From assembly GCA_937915825.1 (NCBI GenBank), contig CALGGT010000060.1:1-44813 (forward strand): DNA of 44,813 bases. Reading direction: 5' to 3'. The notes below the pieces were generated by a model. The model worked only from the letters and a program-made list of their open reading frames with translations, did no database searches and was not told where the DNA came from. The translations under genes were made by a program, and so were the position numbers. The DNA comes from an uncultured Eubacterium sp. Lineage in GTDB: Bacteria > Bacillota > Clostridia > Lachnospirales > Lachnospiraceae. Below, piece after piece: positions 15,427 through 22,806 of this stretch. Every line of letters begins with the position of its first letter. The first letter of the stretch is position 1.

Positions 15427-17012
15427 TACAGCTTCTCCCCCCTTTCTTCCATGTGCTGCAAACGTTCTCGAACCTGGTTGGCGGTCAGGTGATATTTGTT
15501 CGTTAACGCATCCGAATATCCCAGCCCTTCCGGCTTTTGATGCAGGATTTTGTAGGTACGGTTACCGGCTGCATCCACCTGCGCCACCATACTCTGGATA
15601 AAAGGAAACTCGCGTTCCTCCGCGATCTCCCGGATGTGAGTCACATAAACGCCATAACAGTGATTCTCATAAAAATGCCGCAAAACTTCCCCGGCCATAA
15701 CCGTGGCGTCGTAGGTGGTCGCCGTGGTAAAAAGCTCATTAATGATCACAAACTGGTTCTCAAATTTAGACGCCATCATGGGTTTTAACCGGTTCAATTC
15801 CTCTTTCAACTTACCGGCCCCGCTTTCCAGACTCTCTTCCACCTCAAAATGAGTCAGCAGATTTGAGTAAAATGGTCCGCATAAGGACTTACAGGGCGAT
15901 TTTAATCCCATCATCATAAAATACACAGCCTGGCCCAATCCCCTTGCCAGCGTTGTTTTCCCTCCTTGATTCGGACCAGTGATCACGAAGAAATTTTTAT
16001 CTTCCAACATATGAATATCATTTTTAACAATTTCATAATCAAAAAAACGGTTCTTCCAGGCAAGAGCCAGATCAAATACCGCATCGGTACGAAACGGAGC
16101 ATTTTCCTTGATCTCCGACTCGCATAAGGTAATCCCCACCTGATTTAATCCTTGCTCAAATTCATAAAAACTTACATAAAAAGCCAGATCATTCTTTAAC
16201 TGGAACCAGGGGGAGTCCGTTAACGCAAAGGTTTCCGTGGAAAATTCCTGAAAGATCTTAAAGATTTCCGGCTTATTTTTCTTTAACACTTCTACGATGG
16301 AGTTCTCCAAAGAATTGGTTTCCAATGGTGCCGGAAAGAGATGATAGACGTTCAGATCCATGTCTTTTTCGGCCGGGGGATACGTCTCATGATCAAAGGC
16401 CTGAAGGCATGTTAATAAATCCCCAAGAACGGAAGTGTGGGGGGATTCTTCTTCCATTTGCTCCAGGATTACGATCTCTCCTCTTTTGATCTGCAAGGTC
16501 AGGTTCATTTCCTTCATGGCAGAAAAGGATTTCTGTATTTTTTCTTGAAAAGATTGGGTGTCCGACTGGGAAAGATAGGCTCCCAGGGATTCATATAAAG
16601 ATAACAACCCTTGGGATTCTAAGGGTTGTTCCTGCTCCAGCGCCTGATAAAAATCGGTTAATGCCTTCAAAAAATCATGGCATACCAATAAAAGATAGCT
16701 TCCTTTTTGAACCGCTTCCTCCGACTGCAAATAATAGCGATATTTCTTCTCCGTAGCCGACAACGTGGTCATATATCGTTTGGCAGCCAAAACAAGCTGA
16801 GGTTTTTCAGAAAACTCATGATAGATTTGTTTCCGATATTCCGCAGTTTCTGCCTTGCGAGGGAGCGTATAGAATATTTTGCGAATATCGTACTCCGAAT
16901 ATTTAGATGTAATGGCCTTTACAAGGTCATCCAATTTCAAATCACCGAAAAATACAGGCGGTAAAACCTGAAACTCAGGAGTTTCGCCTGTATACAGCAA
17001 ACGAATGGGCAA
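15426..17012 (-). CDS. Diverged MutS-like ATPase, first of a pair
   Basis: 528 residues with an apparent TTG start (17012), 2 bases after the rpoZ stop, with AAGGTG in the end of rpoZ as ribosome site. The ATPase domain begins at about 340, with Walker A GPNQGGKTT (346-354), a SLESGAGKLKEELNRL signature-like helix, FVIINELFTTATT in place of the MutS Asp-Glu Walker B, and VYVTHIREIA. Residues 1-330 are mostly helical and only distantly like MutS core domains. There is no recognisable mismatch-binding domain I. It shares architecture with the next gene (13897-15426) and overlaps it by one base, so the two proteins are probably made in equal amounts and may pair. Either could be an ordinary but uncharacterised clostridial MutS paralogue. 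Confidence 0.8.
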   Translation of the reverse strand: MPIRLLYTGETPEFQVLPPVFFGDLKLDDLVKAITSKYSEYDIRKIFYTLPRKAETAEYRKQIYHEFSEKPQLVLAAKRYMTTLSATEKKYRYYLQSEEAVQKGSYLLLVCHDFLKALTDFYQALEQEQPLESQGLLSLYESLGAYLSQSDTQSFQEKIQKSFSAMKEMNLTLQIKRGEIVILEQMEEESPHTSVLGDLLTCLQAFDHETYPPAEKDMDLNVYHLFPAPLETNSLENSIVEVLKKNKPEIFKIFQEFSTETFALTDSPWFQLKNDLAFYVSFYEFEQGLNQVGITLCESEIKENAPFRTDAVFDLALAWKNRFFDYEIVKNDIHMLEDKNFFVITGPNQGGKTTLARGLGQAVYFMMMGLKSPCKSLCGPFYSNLLTHFEVEESLESGAGKLKEELNRLKPMMASKFENQFVIINELFTTATTYDATVMAGEVLRHFYENHCYGVYVTHIREIAEEREFPFIQSMVAQVDAAGNRTYKILHQKPEGLGYSDALTNKYHLTANQVRERLQHMEERGEKL

Positions 17013-17014
17013 AA

Positions 17015-17248
17015 TTAATCATCACCTTTGATTTTGATCGCAGTAACTTCCAATTCATTAATGGCGTTGCTTAACGGCTTAGGGAAGGATTTATCAACCA
17101 GAGAAGGAGATCCGTCCACCAATTGTCTCGCCCGTTTGGACGTAGCCATAATGATGGAGTAACGGCTGCTGACCACCGGCTCTTCTCCGGGCTCAACCTC
17201 GCTGTTTACCACGTTCATTAAATCATAATAAGAGGGATGCATCATCAT
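17015..17248 (-). CDS. rpoZ: RNA polymerase omega subunit
   Basis: A 77-residue small subunit that helps fold and stabilise the beta-prime subunit of RNA polymerase. The family core VVSSRYSIIMATSKRARQLV is at residues 25-44, followed by the KPLSNAINEL helix. The start is the first of three consecutive ATGs; AAAGGAG lies 9 bases upstream. It follows the signal peptidase gene by 30 bases within the yicC-remA-gmk operon, where rpoZ normally comes directly after gmk. Confidence 0.93.
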   Translation of the reverse strand: MMMHPSYYDLMNVVNSEVEPGEEPVVSSRYSIIMATSKRARQLVDGSPSLVDKSFPKPLSNAINELEVTAIKIKGDD

Positions 17249-17278
17249 AATAAAAGACTCCTTTCAGCTATTCTTAAA

Positions 17279-17965
17279 TTATTTATGAATGGTACCAAAT
17301 TTTTTAAGAGGCCAGATCCGCAAAAAGGCTCTGCCTCGGAACTTCTTTTTCTTCACCGGACCGATGGCGCGGGAATCGCTGGAAACCATACGGTTGTCCC
17401 CTAATACAAAATATTCATCATCCTTAAGGGTTAACGGTTCCGACGCGTAATCCTCTTCTTCTGTAAAATTCTTTGCATAAGGATCATCCACGGCTTCTCC
17501 GTTGATCAGGATTTTCCCATCCTCAATTTCAATGGTTTCTCCCGGTAACCCGTAAATACGCTTTACATATAATTCATTTTCATCCTTAAAGGGTTGGAAT
17601 GTTACTATATCATATCGTTTGGGTTTTCCGAATCGGTATGAGATCTTGTCGATCAATAAGCTCTCCCCGTTGTGCAGGGTGCTTTCCATGGATTCCCCTT
17701 GCACCACCGTACGCTGAATCACATATTTCGGAACCACGTTGATACAAAGATAGATCAAAACAGCGTAAACCACAAACTCCAGAAGAAAACTTTTCCAATT
17801 AAATACTTCTTCTTTTTCTTTATTATCTTTTTTATCTTTATTATCTTTTTTATCTTTATTATCTTTTTTATCTTTCTGTTCTTTTTCTCCGTTCTTTTCT
17901 TCTGTTTCGTTCTTTTCCTCTAGTTCCTGATTCTCTCCCAGTTCCAATTCCTGCTCACTCATCAT
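17279..17965 (-). CDS. lepB: Signal peptidase I with a charged, repeat-bearing N-terminus
   Basis: A membrane serine protease that removes signal peptides from exported proteins. 228 residues. The first ~55 residues are cytoplasmic and very charged, with three copies of DKKDNK. One membrane helix (about 60-78) precedes the catalytic domain. The catalytic Ser is Ser92 in QGESMESTL and the general base Lys is Lys135 in ELYVKRIYGLPGE; the GDNRMVSSDSR box is intact. AGGAGG is 7 bases before the ATG. It is placed between gmk and rpoZ, an uncommon insertion in this operon. Two more signal peptidase-like genes lie at 32602 and 35053. Confidence 0.93.
   Translation of the reverse strand: MMSEQELELGENQELEEKNETEEKNGEKEQKDKKDNKDKKDNKDKKDNKEKEEVFNWKSFLLEFVVYAVLIYLCINVVPKYVIQRTVVQGESMESTLHNGESLLIDKISYRFGKPKRYDIVTFQPFKDENELYVKRIYGLPGETIEIEDGKILINGEAVDDPYAKNFTEEEDYASEPLTLKDDEYFVLGDNRMVSSDSRAIGPVKKKKFRGRAFLRIWPLKKFGTIHK
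17820..17873 (-). repeat. Three perfect 18-bp tandem repeats within the signal peptidase gene
   Basis: TTATTATCTTTTTTATCT is repeated three times without change (17820-17837, 17838-17855, 17856-17873). On the coding strand it encodes DKKDNK. The period is a multiple of three, so copy-number change would keep the frame. Confidence 0.95.
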
Positions 17966-17976
17966 TCCATTTCCTC

Positions 17977-18591
17977 CTAAAGATTTTGAATTTCCTCTTT
18001 AAATTCCATCATATCCTCTGTAAACAAAGAGGATCGAAAATGAGACATTCGGATCAAATCCTTTACATCCTGAACAGCCTGTTCCAGATCGTCGTTGACA
18101 ACCACATAATCATAGGCACGGACAAAATCTGCCTCTTTTTTTGCCTGGATTAAACGTTTGCAAATTTCCTCTTTTGTCTCACTCCCCCGTTTCATCAGTC
18201 TTTCTTTTAAGGCTTTCGCGGACGGAGGGATAATATAAATCATAACCGTCTCGGGAAACTTTTTTTTCACTTCCAAAGCTCCAACCTGTTCAATTTCCAA
18301 CAAAACATCTTTTCCCTGTTCCATCTGATCAAATACATATTTTTTCGGGGTTCCATAGTAGTTCCCCACGTATTCGGCCCACTCAATCAATTCGTCGTTT
18401 TCAATCAATTTTTGAAAGTCGGAAACGGAAGTAAAATAGTAGTCTTTCCCGTTTACCTCCCCCTCTCGGGGATTTCTTGTGGTGGCCGACACCGACAATT
18501 GATACGTGTCATCCTGAATCAACTGGCGCATGATCGTCCCTTTCCCAACACCGGAAAACCCGGAGATCACAACCAAAGAACCCTTCTTCAT
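17977..18591 (-). CDS. gmk: Guanylate kinase
   Basis: Phosphorylates GMP to GDP with ATP, in purine nucleotide recycling. The 204-residue length is usual. The P-loop is GFSGVGKGTIMRQL (about residues 9-22). The GMP-binding segment VSATTRNPREGEVNGKDYYF, the WAEYVGNYYGTPK motif and the lid region LMKRGSETKEEICKRL are all present. AGGAGG precedes the ATG by 5 bases. It follows remA by 27 bases; yicC-remA-gmk is the conserved clostridial order. Confidence 0.97.
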   Translation of the reverse strand: MKKGSLVVISGFSGVGKGTIMRQLIQDDTYQLSVSATTRNPREGEVNGKDYYFTSVSDFQKLIENDELIEWAEYVGNYYGTPKKYVFDQMEQGKDVLLEIEQVGALEVKKKFPETVMIYIIPPSAKALKERLMKRGSETKEEICKRLIQAKKEADFVRAYDYVVVNDDLEQAVQDVKDLIRMSHFRSSLFTEDMMEFKEEIQNL

Positions 18592-18618
18592 AGGAGCCTC
18601 CTTTTCGGATTTATCGCC

Positions 18619-18861
18619 CTAAGCGCCATCCTGTTTCAAACGATTGGCAATGGTTTCCGGAACCAGGGCCGATAAGATTAACATATAATGATCCATAATG
18701 ATTACTGACTTCGTCTTCTTTCCACAGGTGGCATCAATGGCTTTTCCTTCATCCTTGGCAGTTTGCACCATACGTCGTATCGGCGCGGAATCCGGAGCTA
18801 CCACACAGATCACTTTATCGGTCTTAATGTAATTTCCATAGCCGATATTGATCACACCCAT
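18619..18861 (-). CDS. remA: RemA/DUF370 regulatory protein
   Basis: An 80-residue protein of the family whose Bacillus subtilis member is a DNA-binding activator of biofilm-matrix and osmoprotection genes. The conserved lines are VINIGYGNYIKTDKVICVVA, PDSAPIRRMVQTAKDEGKAIDATCGKKT and SVIIMDHYMLILSALVPETI. The start is taken as ATG 18861 (MGVINIGYGN): AAGGA lies 10 bases upstream and the product then lines up with the family start. An in-frame ATG at 18879 would add six residues. Directly upstream lies a 99-bp array of 11-bp repeats (18886-18984), which is notable beside a DNA-binding protein. Confidence 0.92.
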   Translation of the reverse strand: MGVINIGYGNYIKTDKVICVVAPDSAPIRRMVQTAKDEGKAIDATCGKKTKSVIIMDHYMLILSALVPETIANRLKQDGA

Positions 18862-18885
18862 ATCTTTCGATTCCTTCATCCCTTA

Positions 18886-18984
18886 TTCTATCCTTGTTCT
18901 ATCCTAATTTTATCCGAATTTTATCCGAATTCTACTGGAATTCGATCTTCATTTTATCCGAAGTTCATCCGAATTCTATAATTC
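18886..18984. repeat. Array of about nine degenerate 11-bp tandem repeats between yicC and remA
   Basis: Read on the plus strand in steps of exactly 11: TTCTATCCTTG, TTCTATCCTAA, TTTTATCCGAA, TTTTATCCGAA, TTCTACTGGAA, TTCGATCTTCA, TTTTATCCGAA, GTTCATCCGAA, TTCTATAATTC. Three units are identical. The array fills nearly the whole spacer between the yicC stop and the remA start. An 11-bp step is close to one helical turn. Confidence 0.9.
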
Positions 18985-18989
18985 GATCC

Positions 18990-19868
18990 TTACTCAATGT
19001 TCTGGATTTGCTCACGGATCTTCTCAATCTCCGTTTTCAACTGAATTCCAAGCCCGGCCAGGATCCGATCATTTGCCTTGGATAAAATCGTATTAGCCTC
19101 CCGATTTAACTCCTGGGAAATAAAATCCAACTGTCGGCCGATCGACCCTTCCTCATTCAAGGTATCTTTCAGATTCTTAATATGTCCCTTTAAACGAACC
19201 AATTCCTCATCGATGCAGATCTTATCCGCATAAACAACCAATTCCTGGGCCAAGGTAGCTTCTTCCACCGTATCCGATGTCAGCACTTCCTGAATCTTTG
19301 AGATCAATCGTTCCTTATATTCTTCAAATACTTCCGGCGAACGAGCGGCAATCTCTTCCGTGATCTTTGTTAACAAATCCACTTTTGCCAACAAATCTTC
19401 CTTTAGATGTTCTCCTTCTTTCTCACGATTGGCAACGAATCCATCCATGGCTTTTTTCAGCGTATCCAGGAAAATATTCTTCAACCCATCATCCAGGATG
19501 CGACTGTTATCTTCCAATGTAAATACCTCCGGAAATCGTCCGATCTGATGGATATCCGGTTCAAAAGGAGTCTGGAATGTGTCTGCCATTTCTTTCAAAC
19601 CATTCCAATATCCCTCCGCCATTTTTAAGTGAAAGATCACCTGATTATTTTCTTCGCTCTTACGCTTACAGGAAACAAAAAGATCCACACGCCCTCTTTT
19701 ACATTCACTTTTTAAAAGATTTCGCACTTCTGCTTCAATCGGATTAAAAAGATTGGGCATATGAAGACCCAAATCTAAATAGCGGTGGTTGACCGATTTC
19801 ATTTCCACAACCATGTCCAAACTGGAATCCATATATTCTGCGCGTCCAAAGCCGGTCATACTTCTCAT
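18990..19868 (-). CDS. yicC: YicC-family endoribonuclease-like protein
   Basis: 292 residues from ATG 19868 (MRSMTGFGRAEYM), preceded by AGAGG 8 bases upstream; the conserved family start is MTGFG. Other family signatures are VEMKSVNHRYLDL, ELVVYADKICIDEELVRLKGHIKNL and LDFISQELNREANTILSKAND near the C-terminus. Members in E. coli and Bacillus (YloC) act in RNA turnover as ribonucleases; this is known of the family, not shown here. It is the first gene of the yicC-remA-gmk-lepB-rpoZ-mutS-like operon and has a clear promoter (19915-19943). Confidence 0.95.
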   Translation of the reverse strand: MRSMTGFGRAEYMDSSLDMVVEMKSVNHRYLDLGLHMPNLFNPIEAEVRNLLKSECKRGRVDLFVSCKRKSEENNQVIFHLKMAEGYWNGLKEMADTFQTPFEPDIHQIGRFPEVFTLEDNSRILDDGLKNIFLDTLKKAMDGFVANREKEGEHLKEDLLAKVDLLTKITEEIAARSPEVFEEYKERLISKIQEVLTSDTVEEATLAQELVVYADKICIDEELVRLKGHIKNLKDTLNEEGSIGRQLDFISQELNREANTILSKANDRILAGLGIQLKTEIEKIREQIQNIE

Positions 19869-19914
19869 GGCAAAACCTCTTTTCTTCAAGTAATACTACC
19901 ACACACTCTTATCC

Positions 19915-19943
19915 ATTATAGACTCTTTTTTATCTTTCGTCAA
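19915..19943 (-). promoter_or_regulatory. Sigma-A promoter of the yicC-remA-gmk operon
   Basis: Minus strand TTGACG (19938-19943), a 17-bp spacer and a perfect TATAAT (19915-19920), 47 bases upstream of the yicC ATG. It diverges from the rqcH promoter. Confidence 0.8.
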
Positions 19944-20012
19944 GAGATACCGAAGAAAACACATGGATAATTTCCTGCTCATGGGTTCTCATCCTTGTAA
20001 CAAAGCCTGCTC

Positions 20013-20041
20013 TTGTAAAATCTCATTAAAATGTGTATAAT
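20013..20041 (+). promoter_or_regulatory. Sigma-A promoter of rqcH
   Basis: TTGTAA (20013-20018), a 17-bp spacer and a perfect TATAAT (20036-20041). The -10 box lies in the first unit of a 16-bp tandem repeat, so the second unit carries a near copy of it (TATCAT). Confidence 0.7.
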
Positions 20042-20072
20042 CTAAAATGTGTATCATAAAAAATGTATCATC
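20027..20072. repeat. 16-bp tandem repeat overlapping the rqcH promoter
   Basis: TAAAATGTGTATAATC (20027-20042), TAAAATGTGTATCATA (20043-20058) and the 14-base variant AAAAATGTATCATC (20059-20072). Confidence 0.85.
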
Positions 20073-20110
20073 AAAGATCGATCTGAAACCGGAAAGGGAG
20101 GACAAACCTT

Positions 20111-21859
20111 ATGGCAATGGATGGTTTTACCATAGCGGCATTAACAAAAGAATTACAGGATACCCTGGTAAACGGGCATGTTTCCAAGGTGGCTCAGCCG
20201 GAATCCGACGAGATTCTTCTTACCTTTAAAAATAATAAAAAGACCCATCGTCTTCTATTATCCGCCAATCCCTCTTTGCCCCTTGCCTACCTGACCCAGA
20301 ATAATAAACTGTCCCCTATGACCGCCCCGAACTTTTGCATGCTTCTTCGCAAACATTTAAATGGATGTCTTCTGCTATCCGTTACACAATTAAATTTTGA
20401 CCGGGTACTGAAATTAGAATTTCAAGGCTATAACGAATTAGGGGATCTAACCAGAAAGAATCTATACCTGGAGATCATGGGGAAACACAGCAATTTGATT
20501 CTCACCGATGAGGATCAAACGATCTTAGACAGTATCCGCCACGTATCGGCATCCATGAGTTCCCTTCGAGAGGTCATCCCGGGCAGGGACTATTTTATCC
20601 CAAACCCCCGAAACAAAGCAAATCCTTTCCAATTGGATCTTACCCAATGGAACAATTCGGTTTTAACCCAATCCACCACCGTCGCCAAAGGGCTTTGCGG
20701 CTATTTCTCCGGGTTTAGCATGATCGCGGCTTATGAAATCTGCTACCGGGCCGGCGTGGACGGGGACGCGCCATTTGCCTCGTTAAATGGCAATAAACGA
20801 TCCGACTTGTACCGTGCTTTTCAAGACTACCTGAAGGACACGCAAAACGGATCCTTTTCCCCCTGCATTTATTATGAACGAGAGATTCCGAAAGAATTTA
20901 ACGCATTTCCGTTAACCATGTACGACTCCTCTCTCACCAAAACACCCATGGATCGCATCAGTCAAACCATCGAAACTTATTACGAGAAGAAGGCATTCGC
21001 CACTCGAATCCATCAAAAAACCGTGGATTTACGGAAGAATATTCAGATCCTTTCGGAGCGAAATGTCAAAAAGATCCATTTACTGGAAAAACAACTGGCC
21101 GGTACGGAGAAAATGGACCGGGAGCGAATTCGCGGGGAATTGATCCAAACCCATGCCCACGAAATCCCGGAAGGAAGCGATCAATATACCTGCATCAATT
21201 ACTACACCGGAGAAGAGATCACCATTCCCTTAAAGAAAGAAATGTCTCCCATTGAGAATTCCAACCACTTTTTCAAACGGTATCAAAAATTAAAACGAAC
21301 CAAAGAAGCTGTCACAGACCAGCTGTCCGAGGCTTTGGAATTAAACGAATACCTTCACAGTTTACAGGTTTCCGTGAACATGGTGGAAAAAGAAGGAGAT
21401 ATTCTGGCCATTAAAGAGGAAATGGCCCTGGCAGGTCTCACCGGGAAACACGCCTCTGACAAACGCAAGACCCGAAAAGAAGAACGTTCCAAGCCGCTAC
21501 AGTTTCGATCTTCAGACGGTTACGTTATGTATGTGGGAAAGAATAATCTACAAAACGAGGAACTAACCTTTAAAGTAGCCACCGGAAACGATTGGTGGTT
21601 CCATGTAAAAGGCGCTCCCGGATCCCATGTTATCGTAATTTGCAACAATGAAGAACCACCCATCACCACCTTTGAAGAGGCAGCGGGATTAGCCGCCTTT
21701 TACTCTTCCGAGAACAAGTCTCCCAAAGTGGAAGTGGATTACACGCAGAAAAAACACTTAAAGAAAACCAAGGGCCAAAAACCGGGCTTTGTCATTTATC
21801 ATACCAATTACTCCATGATGGCAACCCCCTCACTTCCGGCTCAAAAGGAGGAAAAATGA
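20111..21859 (+). CDS. rqcH: RqcH (NFACT-family, Rqc2 homologue), ribosome quality control
   Basis: RqcH binds 50S subunits blocked by a peptidyl-tRNA and adds C-terminal alanine tails that mark the stalled peptide for degradation; older annotations call it fibronectin-binding protein A. 582 residues. NFACT-N (about 1-200) has MDGFTIAALTKELQDTLVN, KLSPMTAPNFCMLLRKHLNG and LYLEIMGKHSNLILTD. A coiled-coil middle follows (about 275-440). NFACT-R (about 450-560) has FRSSDGYVMYVGKNNLQNEEL and NDWWFHVKGAPGSHVIV. GGGAGG lies about 10 bases before the ATG. The stop overlaps the next start by 4 bases (ATGA). Confidence 0.95.
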   Translation: MAMDGFTIAALTKELQDTLVNGHVSKVAQPESDEILLTFKNNKKTHRLLLSANPSLPLAYLTQNNKLSPMTAPNFCMLLRKHLNGCLLLSVTQLNFDRVLKLEFQGYNELGDLTRKNLYLEIMGKHSNLILTDEDQTILDSIRHVSASMSSLREVIPGRDYFIPNPRNKANPFQLDLTQWNNSVLTQSTTVAKGLCGYFSGFSMIAAYEICYRAGVDGDAPFASLNGNKRSDLYRAFQDYLKDTQNGSFSPCIYYEREIPKEFNAFPLTMYDSSLTKTPMDRISQTIETYYEKKAFATRIHQKTVDLRKNIQILSERNVKKIHLLEKQLAGTEKMDRERIRGELIQTHAHEIPEGSDQYTCINYYTGEEITIPLKKEMSPIENSNHFFKRYQKLKRTKEAVTDQLSEALELNEYLHSLQVSVNMVEKEGDILAIKEEMALAGLTGKHASDKRKTRKEERSKPLQFRSSDGYVMYVGKNNLQNEELTFKVATGNDWWFHVKGAPGSHVIVICNNEEPPITTFEEAAGLAAFYSSENKSPKVEVDYTQKKHLKKTKGQKPGFVIYHTNYSMMATPSLPAQKEEK

Positions 21860-22689
21860 TACGTTACGACCAACATATGCATTCAGAGTTTTCCACCGAT
21901 AGCGACGCTCCCATGGAGGAAATGATAAAAAAGGCCATTTCTCTTGGATTAGAGGGAATCACATTTACCGATCACATTGACTATCATTTCCCGGATCGCT
22001 ATGCCGAATCACTAGGCGCCAACCCCCCCTTATTTACATTTGATCTGCCTAAGTATCGGATAAAAATTCAAGAATTAAAGGAAAAATACAAAGATCAAAT
22101 TCAAATATCTACAGGTGTAGAATTAGGGTTAAAACCGGATGCTTATGAAAAGAATCTGGAAGTATCTCAAATGGATTGTTTTGATTTTATCATCGGCTCC
22201 ATCCATTTAATCCAGGATTACGATCCTTATTATCCGGATTTTTGGGAAAAATACGGCGTCAACACATGTCTTTCCCTATACCTGGACGCTACCTTGGAGG
22301 CTCTCCCTACCTTTCAGGATTTGAAGATCAACACCTTAGGCCATTTAGACTATGCCACACGCTACGTACCGGAAGGACGACCTGCAAATTTCTATTCCCA
22401 ATTTCAGGATAAGATCCACTCCATCCTGGACTACTTAATTCAAAACGAAATTGCTCTGGAAATCAATTCATCCGGTTATAAGAACGGAGGAAATGCCCCG
22501 AACCCGGATTATGAAATTCTAGAGGCCTATTACAAAAGAGGAGGAAGAAAGATCACCTTTGGATCCGATGCCCATGAACCACAACGCATCGCCCAATTCT
22601 TTGATAAAATCCTTCCTCGTGTAAAAGAGATCGGTTTTACCCACTACGAGGTATACCAAAAAAAAATTCCTACGAAAATCCCGCTTTGA
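21856..22689 (+). CDS. hisJ: PHP-family histidinol-phosphatase
   Basis: 277 residues. It removes phosphate from histidinol phosphate, the step before HisD in histidine synthesis. The PHP metal-binding residues are visible: YDQHMHSEFSTDSD (H-x-H), ITFTDHIDYH, GVELGL, FIIGSIHL, LGHLDYATRY and FGSDAHEP. It overlaps rqcH by 4 bases, so translation is probably coupled although the functions are unrelated. hisZ, hisG and hisD lie at 36-39.6 kb, which fits a histidine-making host. Related PHP phosphatases of other specificity cannot be fully excluded. Confidence 0.88.
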   Translation: MIRYDQHMHSEFSTDSDAPMEEMIKKAISLGLEGITFTDHIDYHFPDRYAESLGANPPLFTFDLPKYRIKIQELKEKYKDQIQISTGVELGLKPDAYEKNLEVSQMDCFDFIIGSIHLIQDYDPYYPDFWEKYGVNTCLSLYLDATLEALPTFQDLKINTLGHLDYATRYVPEGRPANFYSQFQDKIHSILDYLIQNEIALEINSSGYKNGGNAPNPDYEILEAYYKRGGRKITFGSDAHEPQRIAQFFDKILPRVKEIGFTHYEVYQKKIPTKIPL

Positions 22690-22747
22690 TCATGACAAAT
22701 CATTTCAAATCTTTACGAATGATTTTCATATTTTTTGATTCATCAAA

Positions 22748-22784
22748 AAAAGAGTACACCTGTGACACACAAGTGTACTCTTTT
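22748..22784. terminator. Bidirectional terminator between convergent genes
   Basis: AAAAGAGTACAC (22748-22759) pairs perfectly with GTGTACTCTTTT (22773-22784) around a 13-base loop. A-rich and T-rich flanks serve both the PHP gene (+) and the acidic protein gene (-). Confidence 0.9.
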
Positions 22785-22806
22785 CAGATTTCTTTCAACA
22801 TTGATC

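Noticed and set aside
18886..18984. Array of repeats considered as a CRISPR
   Set aside because: Units are 11 bp with no unique spacers and no cas genes are present; it is a tandem repeat.
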